Made by a program: the position numbers and the translations under genes. A DNA stretch of 64,000 bases from Actinocorallia herbida (GTDB lineage: Bacteria; Actinomycetota; Actinomycetes; Streptosporangiales; Streptosporangiaceae), in assembly GCF_003751225.1 (NCBI RefSeq), contig NZ_RJKE01000001.1:868001-932000 (forward strand), read 5' to 3'. The notes beneath the pieces were generated by a model that saw only the letters and a program-made list of their open reading frames with translations, was not told where the DNA came from and ran no database searches. Positions 18,165 through 27,667 of the stretch are shown one piece after another; within the stretch, counting starts at the first letter, position 1, and every line of letters begins with the position of its first letter.

Positions 18165-19062
18165 ACTGCCAGAGGTCGAGGTCGTCCGCCGAGGGCTGGC
18201 GGACTGGGTCGCGGGCCGGACGATCTCGACCGTCGAGGTGCTGCACCCGAGGGCCATCCGCAGGTACCTGCCGGGGGAGTCGGAGTTCTCCGCCCGCCTG
18301 GCCGGGGTCACCCTTGCCGGGCCGAAGCGGCGCGGCAAGTATCTGTGGCTGCCTTACGGCGAGGACGACGCCGGCGGCGGCGGAGCCGTGCTCGCCCATC
18401 TGGGGATGAGCGGGCAGCTCCTCGTCGGCGCGGCCTCCGCCGCCCCGCAGAAGCACCTGCGGGTCCGCTTCACCTTCACCGACACCGGGACGCCCGACGG
18501 CACCGATCTGCGGTTCGTGGACCAGCGGACGTTCGGCCACCTCATGGTCTGCCCGCTCGTCCCGGACCGGGCGGGCGGCGCGGACCCCGTCCCGGACGTG
18601 ATCGCGCACATCGCGCCCGACCCGTTCGAGGCCGCCTTCGACGACGCGGCGTTCTTCGTCGCCCTGAAACGCAAGCAGACCGGGGTGAAGCGGGCGCTGC
18701 TCGACCAGTCCCTGATCAGCGGGGTGGGGAACATCTACGCGGACGAGGCCCTGTGGCTGGCCAAACTGCACGGAGAGCGCCTCACCTCCACGCTGACCAG
18801 GCCGAAGGCCGCGGAGCTGCTGGCGTCCGTCAGGGAGGTCATGGGGGCCGCGCTGACCGCGGGCGGGACCTCCTTCGACAGCCTCTACGTCAACGTCAAC
18901 GGGGAGAGCGGCTACTTCGCGCGCTCCCTGAACGCCTACGGCCGCCGCGACGAGCCCTGCCCGCGCTGCGGTACGCCGATCCGCCGGGAGGTCTTCATGA
19001 ACCGCTCGTCCTACAGCTGCCCCAAGTGCCAGCCGCGGCCGCGCGGCGTGAAGGCGTCCTGA
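18157..19062 (+). CDS. mutM: Formamidopyrimidine-DNA glycosylase
   Basis: Base-excision repair enzyme removing 8-oxoguanine and nicking the strand. The N-terminus [14 protein letters not shown] supplies the catalytic Pro2 and Glu3, and HLGMSGQLL, the helix-two-turn-helix [19 protein letters not shown] and the zinc finger CPRCGTPI...CPKC are present. 301 residues. ATG 18157 lies inside the end of rnc (8-nt overlap), the usual actinobacterial arrangement. Confidence 0.97.
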   Translation: MPELPEVEVVRRGLADWVAGRTISTVEVLHPRAIRRYLPGESEFSARLAGVTLAGPKRRGKYLWLPYGEDDAGGGGAVLAHLGMSGQLLVGAASAAPQKHLRVRFTFTDTGTPDGTDLRFVDQRTFGHLMVCPLVPDRAGGADPVPDVIAHIAPDPFEAAFDDAAFFVALKRKQTGVKRALLDQSLISGVGNIYADEALWLAKLHGERLTSTLTRPKAAELLASVREVMGAALTAGGTSFDSLYVNVNGESGYFARSLNAYGRRDEPCPRCGTPIRREVFMNRSSYSCPKCQPRPRGVKAS

Positions 19063-19367
19063 TGACGGCCGGGGGAGGCCCGGAAGGGGCCGCGGCGGAG
19101 GTCCGGCTGACCGCGTGGGTGCGCGGAAAGGTCCAGGGCGTGGGTTTCCGTTGGTGGACCAGGTCACGGGCGCTGGAACTGGGCCTCGTCGGCTCGGCGA
19201 ACAACCTGCGCGACGGCCGGGTCGAGGTCGTCGCCGAGGGGTCGAGAACGGCCTGTGAAAGCCTGCTGGAACTGCTCGGATCGGGCAACACGCCGGGGCG
19301 TGTTGATGGTGTTACTGAGCGGTGGGATGCGGCCCGCGGTAATGTTGAGGGTTTCGTGGAAAGATGA
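19062..19367 (+). CDS. acyP: Acylphosphatase
   Basis: Hydrolyses acyl phosphates such as carbamoyl phosphate. Of 101 residues, [16 protein letters not shown] carries the catalytic Arg and [19 protein letters not shown] the catalytic Asn. ATG 19062 overlaps the mutM stop as TGATG, so it is probably translated by reinitiation. Often found between mutM and smc in actinobacteria. Confidence 0.93.
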   Translation: MTAGGGPEGAAAEVRLTAWVRGKVQGVGFRWWTRSRALELGLVGSANNLRDGRVEVVAEGSRTACESLLELLGSGNTPGRVDGVTERWDAARGNVEGFVER

Positions 19368-19469
19368 CCGACTGGCAATCCGCGACAGACCTGCTAAACT
19401 CTTTAGGACAGGGTTGTTACGGGTCTGTGACGTGCGACTTGACCGGCGTCCCGGCCAGTGCGACTCTAG

Positions 19470-19496
19470 TTGAGTTGATAACCGCTGCCCTATCAT
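19470..19496 (+). promoter_or_regulatory. Possible promoter of the small coiled-coil gene
   Basis: TTGAGT (19470-19475) and TATCAT (19491-19496) with a short 15-nt spacer, 50 nt before ATG 19546, in an AT-richer stretch. Confidence 0.35.
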
Positions 19497-19545
19497 GAGT
19501 GCAGTGTGATCTCTGCTGGTTACTCAGCGTGGAGGACCCTCAATC

Positions 19546-19728
19546 ATGGCGAAGGCTCTACTCGGCCACGTCGGCGGTCCCGACCCCCGGATGGTCGCGG
19601 AGATGCGACGTCTCCAGCGGCGGGTACGGGATCTGGAAGCCGAACTCGTTCGGCTCCAGGAGGAGAAGGACGCCCTCAGTACGTCTGAGGTCGTGCACTC
19701 CGTCGACCGAGAGCCCGCGCTCACCTGA
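19546..19728 (+). CDS. Small conserved coiled-coil protein
   Basis: A 60-residue protein starting MAKALLGHVGGPDPRM, then a charged amphipathic helix (MRRLQRRVRDLEAELVRLQE) that should form a coiled coil. Homologues with the same N-terminus are widespread in actinobacteria; function unknown. ATG 19546 has a GGAGGA-type site at about 19530. The 275-nt gap before smc contains only an 8-bp inverted repeat, AGGTTTTC/GAAAACCT (19839-19846 and 19859-19866). Confidence 0.8.
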   Translation: MAKALLGHVGGPDPRMVAEMRRLQRRVRDLEAELVRLQEEKDALSTSEVVHSVDREPALT

Positions 19729-20003
19729 CGCGCGGCTGTATCCGGGTATATCAGTACAGACCAAGTCCACACGCGGTCAATCCCGGGTACCGACAGACAG
19801 GGACGTCGATGACAATCGCGTCCCTTTTGTCATTTCACAGGTTTTCGTCACGGCTGTGGAAAACCTCGGTGTGCGCTTCCCGACGATGGGACGATGGGGA
19901 GGCCCGGCACCGGGGTTAAGCTGCTTTCCTTCACTCCCGGCCACCACCGGTCACTCGAAGGCCCGCCGCCGGGGGCCGCATCCGTGAGGGGGACAGTCCG
20001 CGC

Positions 20004-23000
20004 GTGTATCTCAAGAGCCTGACCCTGCGCGGGTTCAAGTCCTTCGCGTCCTCCACGACGCTGCGGTTCGAGCCCGGCATCACCTGCGTGGTCGGTCCGA
20101 ACGGCTCGGGCAAGTCCAACGTCGTCGACGCCCTCGCCTGGGTCATGGGCGAGCAGGGCGCCAAGTCGCTGCGCGGCGGCAAGATGGAGGACGTCATCTT
20201 CGCCGGCACGGCCAACCGCGCGCCCCTGGGCCGCGCCGAGGTCGTGCTGACCATCGACAACTCCGACGGCGCCCTGCCGATCGACTACTCCGAGGTCACG
20301 ATCAGCCGGCTGATGTTCCGGTCGGGCTCCAGCGAGTACTCGATCAACGGCGACGGCTGCCGGCTGCTGGACGTCCAGGAGCTGCTGTCGGACTCCGGCA
20401 TCGGCCGCGAGATGCACGTGATCATCGGCCAGGGCCAGCTCGACCAGGTGCTCAACGCAGGTCCCGAGGGCCGCCGCGCGATCGTCGAGGAGGCCGCGGG
20501 CGTCCTGAAGCACCGCAAGCGCAAGGAGAAGGCGCTGCGGAAGCTCGACGCGATGCAGGCCAACCTCACCCGCGTGCAGGACCTCACCACCGAACTGCGC
20601 CGCCAGCTCAAGCCGCTCGGCAAGCAGGCCGAGATCGCGCGCCGCGCCGCGATGATCCAGGCCGAGCTGCGCGACGCCAAGCTGCGGCTGCTCGCCGACG
20701 ATCTCGTCACCCTCGCCGCCAAGATCGAGCGCGAGACCGCGGACGAGGACTCGGTGCGCAGGCGCAGGGCCGAGGTGGAGGCCGCGCTGGCCACCGCCCA
20801 GGCCCGCGAGGAGCACCTGGACGCCGAGTCGGCCGAGGCCGCGCCCGTGCTGGCCGCGGTCCAGGAGACCTGGTTCCGGCTGTCGTCGCTCCAGGAGCGG
20901 CTGCGCGGCGTCGCCGACCTCGCCGCGGAGCGGCACCGGGGCGCGACGGGATTCTCCGGCGAGGAGCGGTTCGGCCGCGACCCCGAGGACCTGGAGCGCG
21001 AGGCCGAGGAGGTCCGCGCGCAGGAGGAGGTCCTGGCCGAGCGCCTCGAAGAGGCCCAGGGCACGCTGGAGCAGGCCGTCGGCGAGCGCGCGGGGGCCGA
21101 GTCGGCCCTGGCCGCCGAGGACCGGCGGATCCAGCAGCTCGCCAGGGCCGCCGCCGAGCGCCGCGAGTCCCTGGCCCGGCAGCGCGCCGCCCTCGACGCG
21201 CTGCGCTCCCGCCTCCAGGCGGCGGGCGCCGAGATCGGCAGGCTCACCGAGGCCCGCCTGGCCGCCGAGGACCGCGCGGTGGCCGCGCTGGCCGAAGCCG
21301 CGGCCTTCCAGTCCGAGAACGAGGTCGACCCGCGGCTCGCCGCCGACCTGGAGCTGGCCGAGGCCGCCCTCGCCGCGGCCAAGGAGAGCGCCGCGGCCGC
21401 GCGCACGGCGGTCGAGGGGCCGCAGCGGGCGCTCAAGGCGGCCCGCGAGCAGATCACCGCGGCCCGCACCGCCGACCAGCGCGCCCAGAAGGAGACCACC
21501 GCCCTCCAGGCCAGGATCGAGGCGCTCGAACTGGGCCTCGGGTCCGCCCCCGACGGCGGTGAGGCACTGCTGTCGTCCGGCCTCGCCGGGGTGGAGGGCA
21601 CTCTCGCGTCGGCGCTGGCAGTCCGTCCCGGCGCGGAGGCCGCGATCGCCGCGGTCCTCGGTGCGCTGACCGAGGCCGTCGCGGTGGCGTCGCTGGACAC
21701 CGCGGCCGAGGCCCTCGCGTTCCTGGGCGAGCGCGGCGCGGCCGCCGGACTCGTCATCGGCGCGGCGCCGAAGGTGCCGGGCACGGGCGATCCCTGCCCG
21801 TCCGGAGGTGTCTGGGCGGCGGAGCTGGTGACCGTGCCCGAGCCACTGCGCCCCGCGCTGGACCGGCTGCTAGAAGGCGTCGTCGTGGTGGACGACCCGG
21901 CGCGGGCGCGGGAGATCGTCGCCGGCGAGCCCCGGCTGCGCGCGGTCACCCGCGACGGCAGGCTGCTGGGCGCCCACTGGGCGCGCGTCGGCTCCTCCAG
22001 CGGGCAGGGCCCGCTCCAGATGCGCGCCTCGCTGGACGAGGCGGTGGCCGCGCTCGGCCGGGCGCACGAGGCCGCGGAACTGAGTGCCGCGAGTCTTGAG
22101 GAGGCCGCCGAGGCAGAGGCCGAGGCGCAGCTCGCGGTCGAGGAGGCCCAGGCGCTGTCGGCCGCCGCGCAGGCCGGTGTCGGCCAGGCCCAGTCCGAGC
22201 TCGACGGGGTCCGCGCCAGGCTCCGCGAGGCCGACGCCGCTGCCGCCCAGGAGGCCAAGCAGGAGGCCCGCCTCCAGGCCGCCGCACACGCGGCCGGGCA
22301 GGAGGCCGAGCGGCTGGCGGGCAACGTCCGCGACGCCGAAGACCACCGGGACACCACCGCCGAGCGCCTCGCCGAGATGGAGGAGCGCTACGAGGCCGAC
22401 GCGGAGGCCGAGCCCGAGGAGGAGCCCGACACCGAGATCCGCGAGGAGCTCGCCGAACGCGTCGGCGAGCTGCGCGGCACCGAGATGGAGGCGCGCCTCG
22501 CCGTCCGCACCGCCGAGGAGCGCGCGGGCGCCCTCGCCGGCCGCGCCGACGCGCTGGACCGGCAGGCCGAGGCCGAGCGCCGCAACCGGGCGCTCGCGGT
22601 CGAGCGGCGCCGCCGCCGCGAGGAGCAGGCGCGCATCGCGCGGGCCGTCCAGGACGGCGCGCAGATCGCGCTGGCCCGGATCGCGCGGTCCCTGGAGGTC
22701 GCGGTCGCCGAGCGGGAGGACGCCGAGCGCCGCCGTGCCGCCCGCGAGGAGGAACTGAAGATCGTCCGCGGGCAGGTCCGCGAGTACGCCACCCAGCTCG
22801 AGCGCCTGGTGAACGTGGTGCACGGCAGTGAGGTGGCGCGGGCCGAGCAGCGGCTGCGGCTGGAGCGGCTCCAGGAGAAGGCGCTGGAGGAGTACGGCAT
22901 GGAGGTGGAAGGGCTGGTCGCCGAGTACGGCCCGGACCAGCTCGTCCCGCCGCAGGACCCCGAGGCGTCGCCCGAGCCGTTCGACCGGGCCGTCCAGGAG

Positions 23001-23645
23001 AAGCGGGCCAAGGCCGCCGAGCGGCAGATGGCCCAGCTCGGCAAGGTCAACCCGCTCGCCCTCGAGGAGTTCGCGGCGCTGGAGGAGCGGCACGCCTTCC
23101 TCACCTCGCAGCTGGAGGACCTGAAGAAGACCCGCAGGGATCTTTTCGACATCGTGAAGGACGTCGACCAACGGGTACAGGAGGTGTTCGCCGCGGCCTA
23201 CGCCGAGACCGCCGAGCACTTCGCCGGGATCTTCGGCAGGCTGTTCCCCGGCGGCGAGGGCTCGCTGTCCCTCACCGACCCCGACGACATGCTCGCCACC
23301 GGCATCGAGGTCGCCGCCCGTCCGCCCGGCAAGAAGGTGAAGCGGCTGTCGCTGCTGTCCGGCGGGGAGCGCTCGCTGGTGGCGATCGCCTTCCTCGTCG
23401 CGGTGTTCAAGGCGCGGCCGAGCCCGTTCTACGTGCTCGACGAGGTCGAGGCCGCGCTGGACGACACCAACACCCAGCGGCTCATCGGCGTCTTCGAGGA
23501 ACTGCGCGACACGTCCCAGCTCATCGTCATCACCCACCAGAAGCGGACGATGGAGGGCGCGGACGCGCTGTACGGCGTCAGCATGCGCGGCGACGGCGTC
23601 TCCCAGGTGATCAGCCAGCGGCTCCGCGAGGCCGAACCGGCCTGA
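20004..23645 (+). CDS. smc: Chromosome segregation ATPase SMC
   Basis: Condensin ATPase that loads at ParB-parS and aligns chromosome arms. The 1213 residues show an N-terminal head with Walker A (GPNGSGKSN, about residues 32-40), a first coiled coil, a hinge around residues 510-660 (GVEGTLASALAVRPGAEAAI), a second coiled coil rich in Glu/Ala/Arg, and a C-terminal head with the ABC signature LSGGERSLVAIAFLV and Walker B FYVLDEVEAALDD. GTG 20004 follows GAGGGGGA at 19986-19993. ftsY lies 30 nt downstream. Confidence 0.98.
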   Translation: MYLKSLTLRGFKSFASSTTLRFEPGITCVVGPNGSGKSNVVDALAWVMGEQGAKSLRGGKMEDVIFAGTANRAPLGRAEVVLTIDNSDGALPIDYSEVTISRLMFRSGSSEYSINGDGCRLLDVQELLSDSGIGREMHVIIGQGQLDQVLNAGPEGRRAIVEEAAGVLKHRKRKEKALRKLDAMQANLTRVQDLTTELRRQLKPLGKQAEIARRAAMIQAELRDAKLRLLADDLVTLAAKIERETADEDSVRRRRAEVEAALATAQAREEHLDAESAEAAPVLAAVQETWFRLSSLQERLRGVADLAAERHRGATGFSGEERFGRDPEDLEREAEEVRAQEEVLAERLEEAQGTLEQAVGERAGAESALAAEDRRIQQLARAAAERRESLARQRAALDALRSRLQAAGAEIGRLTEARLAAEDRAVAALAEAAAFQSENEVDPRLAADLELAEAALAAAKESAAAARTAVEGPQRALKAAREQITAARTADQRAQKETTALQARIEALELGLGSAPDGGEALLSSGLAGVEGTLASALAVRPGAEAAIAAVLGALTEAVAVASLDTAAEALAFLGERGAAAGLVIGAAPKVPGTGDPCPSGGVWAAELVTVPEPLRPALDRLLEGVVVVDDPARAREIVAGEPRLRAVTRDGRLLGAHWARVGSSSGQGPLQMRASLDEAVAALGRAHEAAELSAASLEEAAEAEAEAQLAVEEAQALSAAAQAGVGQAQSELDGVRARLREADAAAAQEAKQEARLQAAAHAAGQEAERLAGNVRDAEDHRDTTAERLAEMEERYEADAEAEPEEEPDTEIREELAERVGELRGTEMEARLAVRTAEERAGALAGRADALDRQAEAERRNRALAVERRRRREEQARIARAVQDGAQIALARIARSLEVAVAEREDAERRRAAREEELKIVRGQVREYATQLERLVNVVHGSEVARAEQRLRLERLQEKALEEYGMEVEGLVAEYGPDQLVPPQDPEASPEPFDRAVQEKRAKAAERQMAQLGKVNPLALEEFAALEERHAFLTSQLEDLKKTRRDLFDIVKDVDQRVQEVFAAAYAETAEHFAGIFGRLFPGGEGSLSLTDPDDMLATGIEVAARPPGKKVKRLSLLSGGERSLVAIAFLVAVFKARPSPFYVLDEVEAALDDTNTQRLIGVFEELRDTSQLIVITHQKRTMEGADALYGVSMRGDGVSQVISQRLREAEPA

Positions 23646-23675
23646 GCGCCCGGAGTCTGCGAGACTGGACGGGCT

Positions 23676-24824
23676 ATGGAATATCTGATTCTCGGTATCG
23701 CGCTGCTCGTGATCATCGCGGTCGGCGGGACTGTCGCGCTGCTGCGGTCCCGCTCGGGCGCCCCGACCATCGAGGCGCCGCCAGAGGCGCCGCAGATCAC
23801 CGAACCGAAGGGCACCGGTGCGGATCTCGGGGAGGGCGGGGTCGCCACGGCCCCGGCGCCACCCTCCGCCCAGGCGCCGCCCGCGCCCGAGATCGAGGTG
23901 CCGCCGCCGAGCGCGGGCCGGCTCCAGCGGCTGCGCGCGCGCCTCGCCCGCTCCCAGAGCACCCTCGGACAGGGGCTGCTCGCCCTGCTGTCCCGGGATT
24001 CCCTGACCGACGACGACTGGGACGAGATCGAGGACATCCTCATCACCGCCGACGTCGGCGTCACCCCGTCCCGGATGATCGTCGACGAGCTGCGCACCCG
24101 GGTCCGGGTCGACGGCAAGCGGGGCCCGGACGAGGTCAAGGCGATGCTGCGCGAGCAGCTCATCGCGCAGATCGGCCCGGATCTCCCGCGCGGCCTCAAG
24201 GTGGACAAGCACGGGGGCAACCCGGCGGTCGTCATGGTCGTCGGCGTCAACGGCACCGGCAAGACCACGACCACGGGCAAGCTGGCCCGCGTCCTGGTCG
24301 GCGACGGCAAGTCCGTCGTGCTGGGCGCCGCGGACACCTTCCGCGCCGCCGCAGCCGACCAGCTCGTCACCTGGGGCGAGCGCGTGGGCGCCAGGACCGT
24401 GCGCGGCCCGGAGGCGGGCGACCCGGCCAGCGTCGCGTTCGAGGCGGTCAAGGAGGGCATCGCCGAGGGCGTCGACACCGTCATCATCGACACCGCGGGC
24501 CGGCTGCACACCAAGGTCGGCCTCATGGACGAGCTCGGCAAGGTCAAGCGGGTGATCGAGAAGCAGGCCGCGGTGGACGAGGTGCTGCTGGTCCTGGACG
24601 CCACGACGGGCCAGAACGGCCTCACCCAGGCCCGCGTGTTCGCCGAGGCGGTGAACATCACCGGGATCGCGCTGACCAAGATGGACGGCACCGCCAAGGG
24701 CGGCATCGTCATCGCCGTCCAGCGCGAGCTCGGCGTCCCGGTGAAGCTCGTCGGCCTGGGCGAGGGCCCCGACGACCTCGCCCCGTTCGAGCCCGGCGCC
24801 TTCGTCGACGCCATCCTCGGCTGA
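23676..24824 (+). CDS. ftsY: Signal recognition particle receptor FtsY
   Basis: SRP receptor GTPase for co-translational membrane targeting; partner of Ffh encoded at 38996. The 382 residues include an N-terminal membrane segment (YLILGIALLVIIAVGGTVAL), a Pro/Ala/Glu linker, and an NG domain with G1 GVNGTGKTTTTGKLAR near residue 190, DTFRAAAADQL, DTAGRLHTK and TKMDGTAKGG. The membrane anchor is usual in actinobacterial FtsY. Confidence 0.97.
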   Translation: MEYLILGIALLVIIAVGGTVALLRSRSGAPTIEAPPEAPQITEPKGTGADLGEGGVATAPAPPSAQAPPAPEIEVPPPSAGRLQRLRARLARSQSTLGQGLLALLSRDSLTDDDWDEIEDILITADVGVTPSRMIVDELRTRVRVDGKRGPDEVKAMLREQLIAQIGPDLPRGLKVDKHGGNPAVVMVVGVNGTGKTTTTGKLARVLVGDGKSVVLGAADTFRAAAADQLVTWGERVGARTVRGPEAGDPASVAFEAVKEGIAEGVDTVIIDTAGRLHTKVGLMDELGKVKRVIEKQAAVDEVLLVLDATTGQNGLTQARVFAEAVNITGIALTKMDGTAKGGIVIAVQRELGVPVKLVGLGEGPDDLAPFEPGAFVDAILG

Positions 24825-24984
24825 TTTCCCGGAAAGGCCCGCGGAAGATCGGGCCGGAGACCAGGAAGAAAGATCGGTTTGACGGAATCTAGCCGCTGCG
24901 GATAACCGGGCTTGGAACGTTCCCCCTCGATCTGTGCTTACGTGAGGAGATAGGCACGAACCCGTACAGATCGGGGGGATCGAA

Positions 24985-25680
24985 GTGTCAACACCGACCA
25001 GGCGCCCGCACGGCGCGACATCCGCGGGGGGAGAGGCCGCTCCTGGGGGCGCGCCGAGCGGTTCGCCCGCCCAGACGACCGGGGGAATGCACGGGGAGAT
25101 GGCCGCAGAACGCGGTATGCCCCCGCTGCTTTCCGCCGAGCAACGCATCACCTCGACGGCGTCGAAGGCGTCGGCGATCTCCGCGGGAGTGCTGATCATC
25201 GGCACTCTGCTGCCGTGGATAAGCGTGACCTTCTTCAGCGCCGCGACGATGAGCGGCGTCCGGTTGTGGGAGGGCAAGATCGCGTTGGTCCTCGCCTTCC
25301 TCGCCGGTGCGATGGCCCTGGCCGCGCTGGTGACCGACGGCAACCGCCGCGGCATGCTCATGGGCTCGGCCATCTGCGGCGTCCTCGCGTTCATCGCCTG
25401 CGTGGTCTTCGCGTTCCGCTTCGGTAACGCGCTGGACATCCCGCCCGTCCTGGGCGGCAGCGAGGCGGTGGCGCTGGCCGACGCGGGCATCGGCCTGGAC
25501 GCCGGCTGGTACCTGTCGATCGCCGCGAGCATCGCGCTCACCGGCTTCGCCCTGTGGGGCGCGATGGCGCACAAGCAGACGGCCCAGGTACCGGGCATGG
25601 AGTGGGTCGACCCGGGTGCGCCCGGCGGCACCCACACGGCGGGAGGCGCGCACACCAGCGGCACCCACCGTCAGCCCTGA
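24985..25680 (+). CDS. Four-helix membrane protein of unknown function
   Basis: A 231-residue protein with a Gly/Pro/Ala-rich cytosolic N-terminus of about 60 residues, then four predicted membrane helices: ASAISAGVLIIGTLLPWISV, ALVLAFLAGAMALAALV, LMGSAICGVLAFIACVVFAF and GWYLSIAASIALTGFALWGA. The tail is Gly/Thr/His-rich. I do not recognise the family. GTG 24985 follows a G-run (24972-24977) acting as ribosome site. A 10-bp palindrome GGAACGTTCC lies at 24914-24923, in the 160-nt gap after ftsY. Confidence 0.7.
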   Translation: MSTPTRRPHGATSAGGEAAPGGAPSGSPAQTTGGMHGEMAAERGMPPLLSAEQRITSTASKASAISAGVLIIGTLLPWISVTFFSAATMSGVRLWEGKIALVLAFLAGAMALAALVTDGNRRGMLMGSAICGVLAFIACVVFAFRFGNALDIPPVLGGSEAVALADAGIGLDAGWYLSIAASIALTGFALWGAMAHKQTAQVPGMEWVDPGAPGGTHTAGGAHTSGTHRQP

Positions 25681-25691
25681 CCCTGCCAGGC

Positions 25692-25725
25692 AAGGGGGAC
25701 CGGCCCACGCGGGCCGGTCCCCCTT
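25692..25725 (+). terminator. Intrinsic terminator after the membrane protein gene
   Basis: AAGGGGGACCGGCCC (25692-25706) and its exact complement (25711-25725) form a 15-bp stem with loop ACGC, ending in TTT. A second small hairpin TCCCGA-GATT-TCGGGA follows at about 25730-25745. Confidence 0.9.
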
Positions 25726-25808
25726 TGCGTCCCGAGATTTCGGGAAAGTCACGGTTCGGACGCTGTATTCGATGATCGCTTGACGCGGGTTGGAACGATG
25801 CGAGAGGG

Positions 25809-25855
25809 GAAACACTTGTGAAACATCGGTTCTGCATGTTTCACACGTCGGAAAC
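25809..25855 (+). promoter_or_regulatory. Probable nitrogen-control (GlnR-type) operator before amt
   Basis: Two elements of the form nnnAC-N6-GAAAC are visible: GAAAC-N6-GAAAC at 25809-25824 and TTCAC-N6-GAAAC at 25840-25855, their starts 31 bp (three helical turns) apart. The same stretch contains a perfect 9-bp dyad, GTGAAACAT (25818-25826) with ATGTTTCAC (25836-25844). GlnR in actinobacteria recognises gTnAC-N6-GaAAC pairs upstream of amt. The first half-sites deviate, so assignment to GlnR is an inference. Confidence 0.55.
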
Positions 25856-25937
25856 ATCTGTGCCGCGAGGGTGAAACCGCCGAGGAAGAGTCTTCTGGGC
25901 GAAAGGCAAATCCGCACTTGGAGGGGCGCTCTTCCTC

Positions 25938-27589
<1,652 letters not shown>

Positions 27590-27617
27590 GCGGCTGTCGG
27601 GTTCGGGGGAGAGCGCG

Positions 27618-27651
27618 AGGGGCGTTCCGGAGTACATTCCGGAGCGCCCCT
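27618..27651 (+). terminator. Hairpin between glnB and glnD
   Basis: A 14-bp stem (27618-27631 with 27638-27651, one G-U pair) loops over GTACAT, followed by TACTCTG. It probably reduces read-through, so that glnD is made in smaller amounts than PII. Confidence 0.65.
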
Positions 27652-27667
27652 TACTCTGTGCGGAGAG

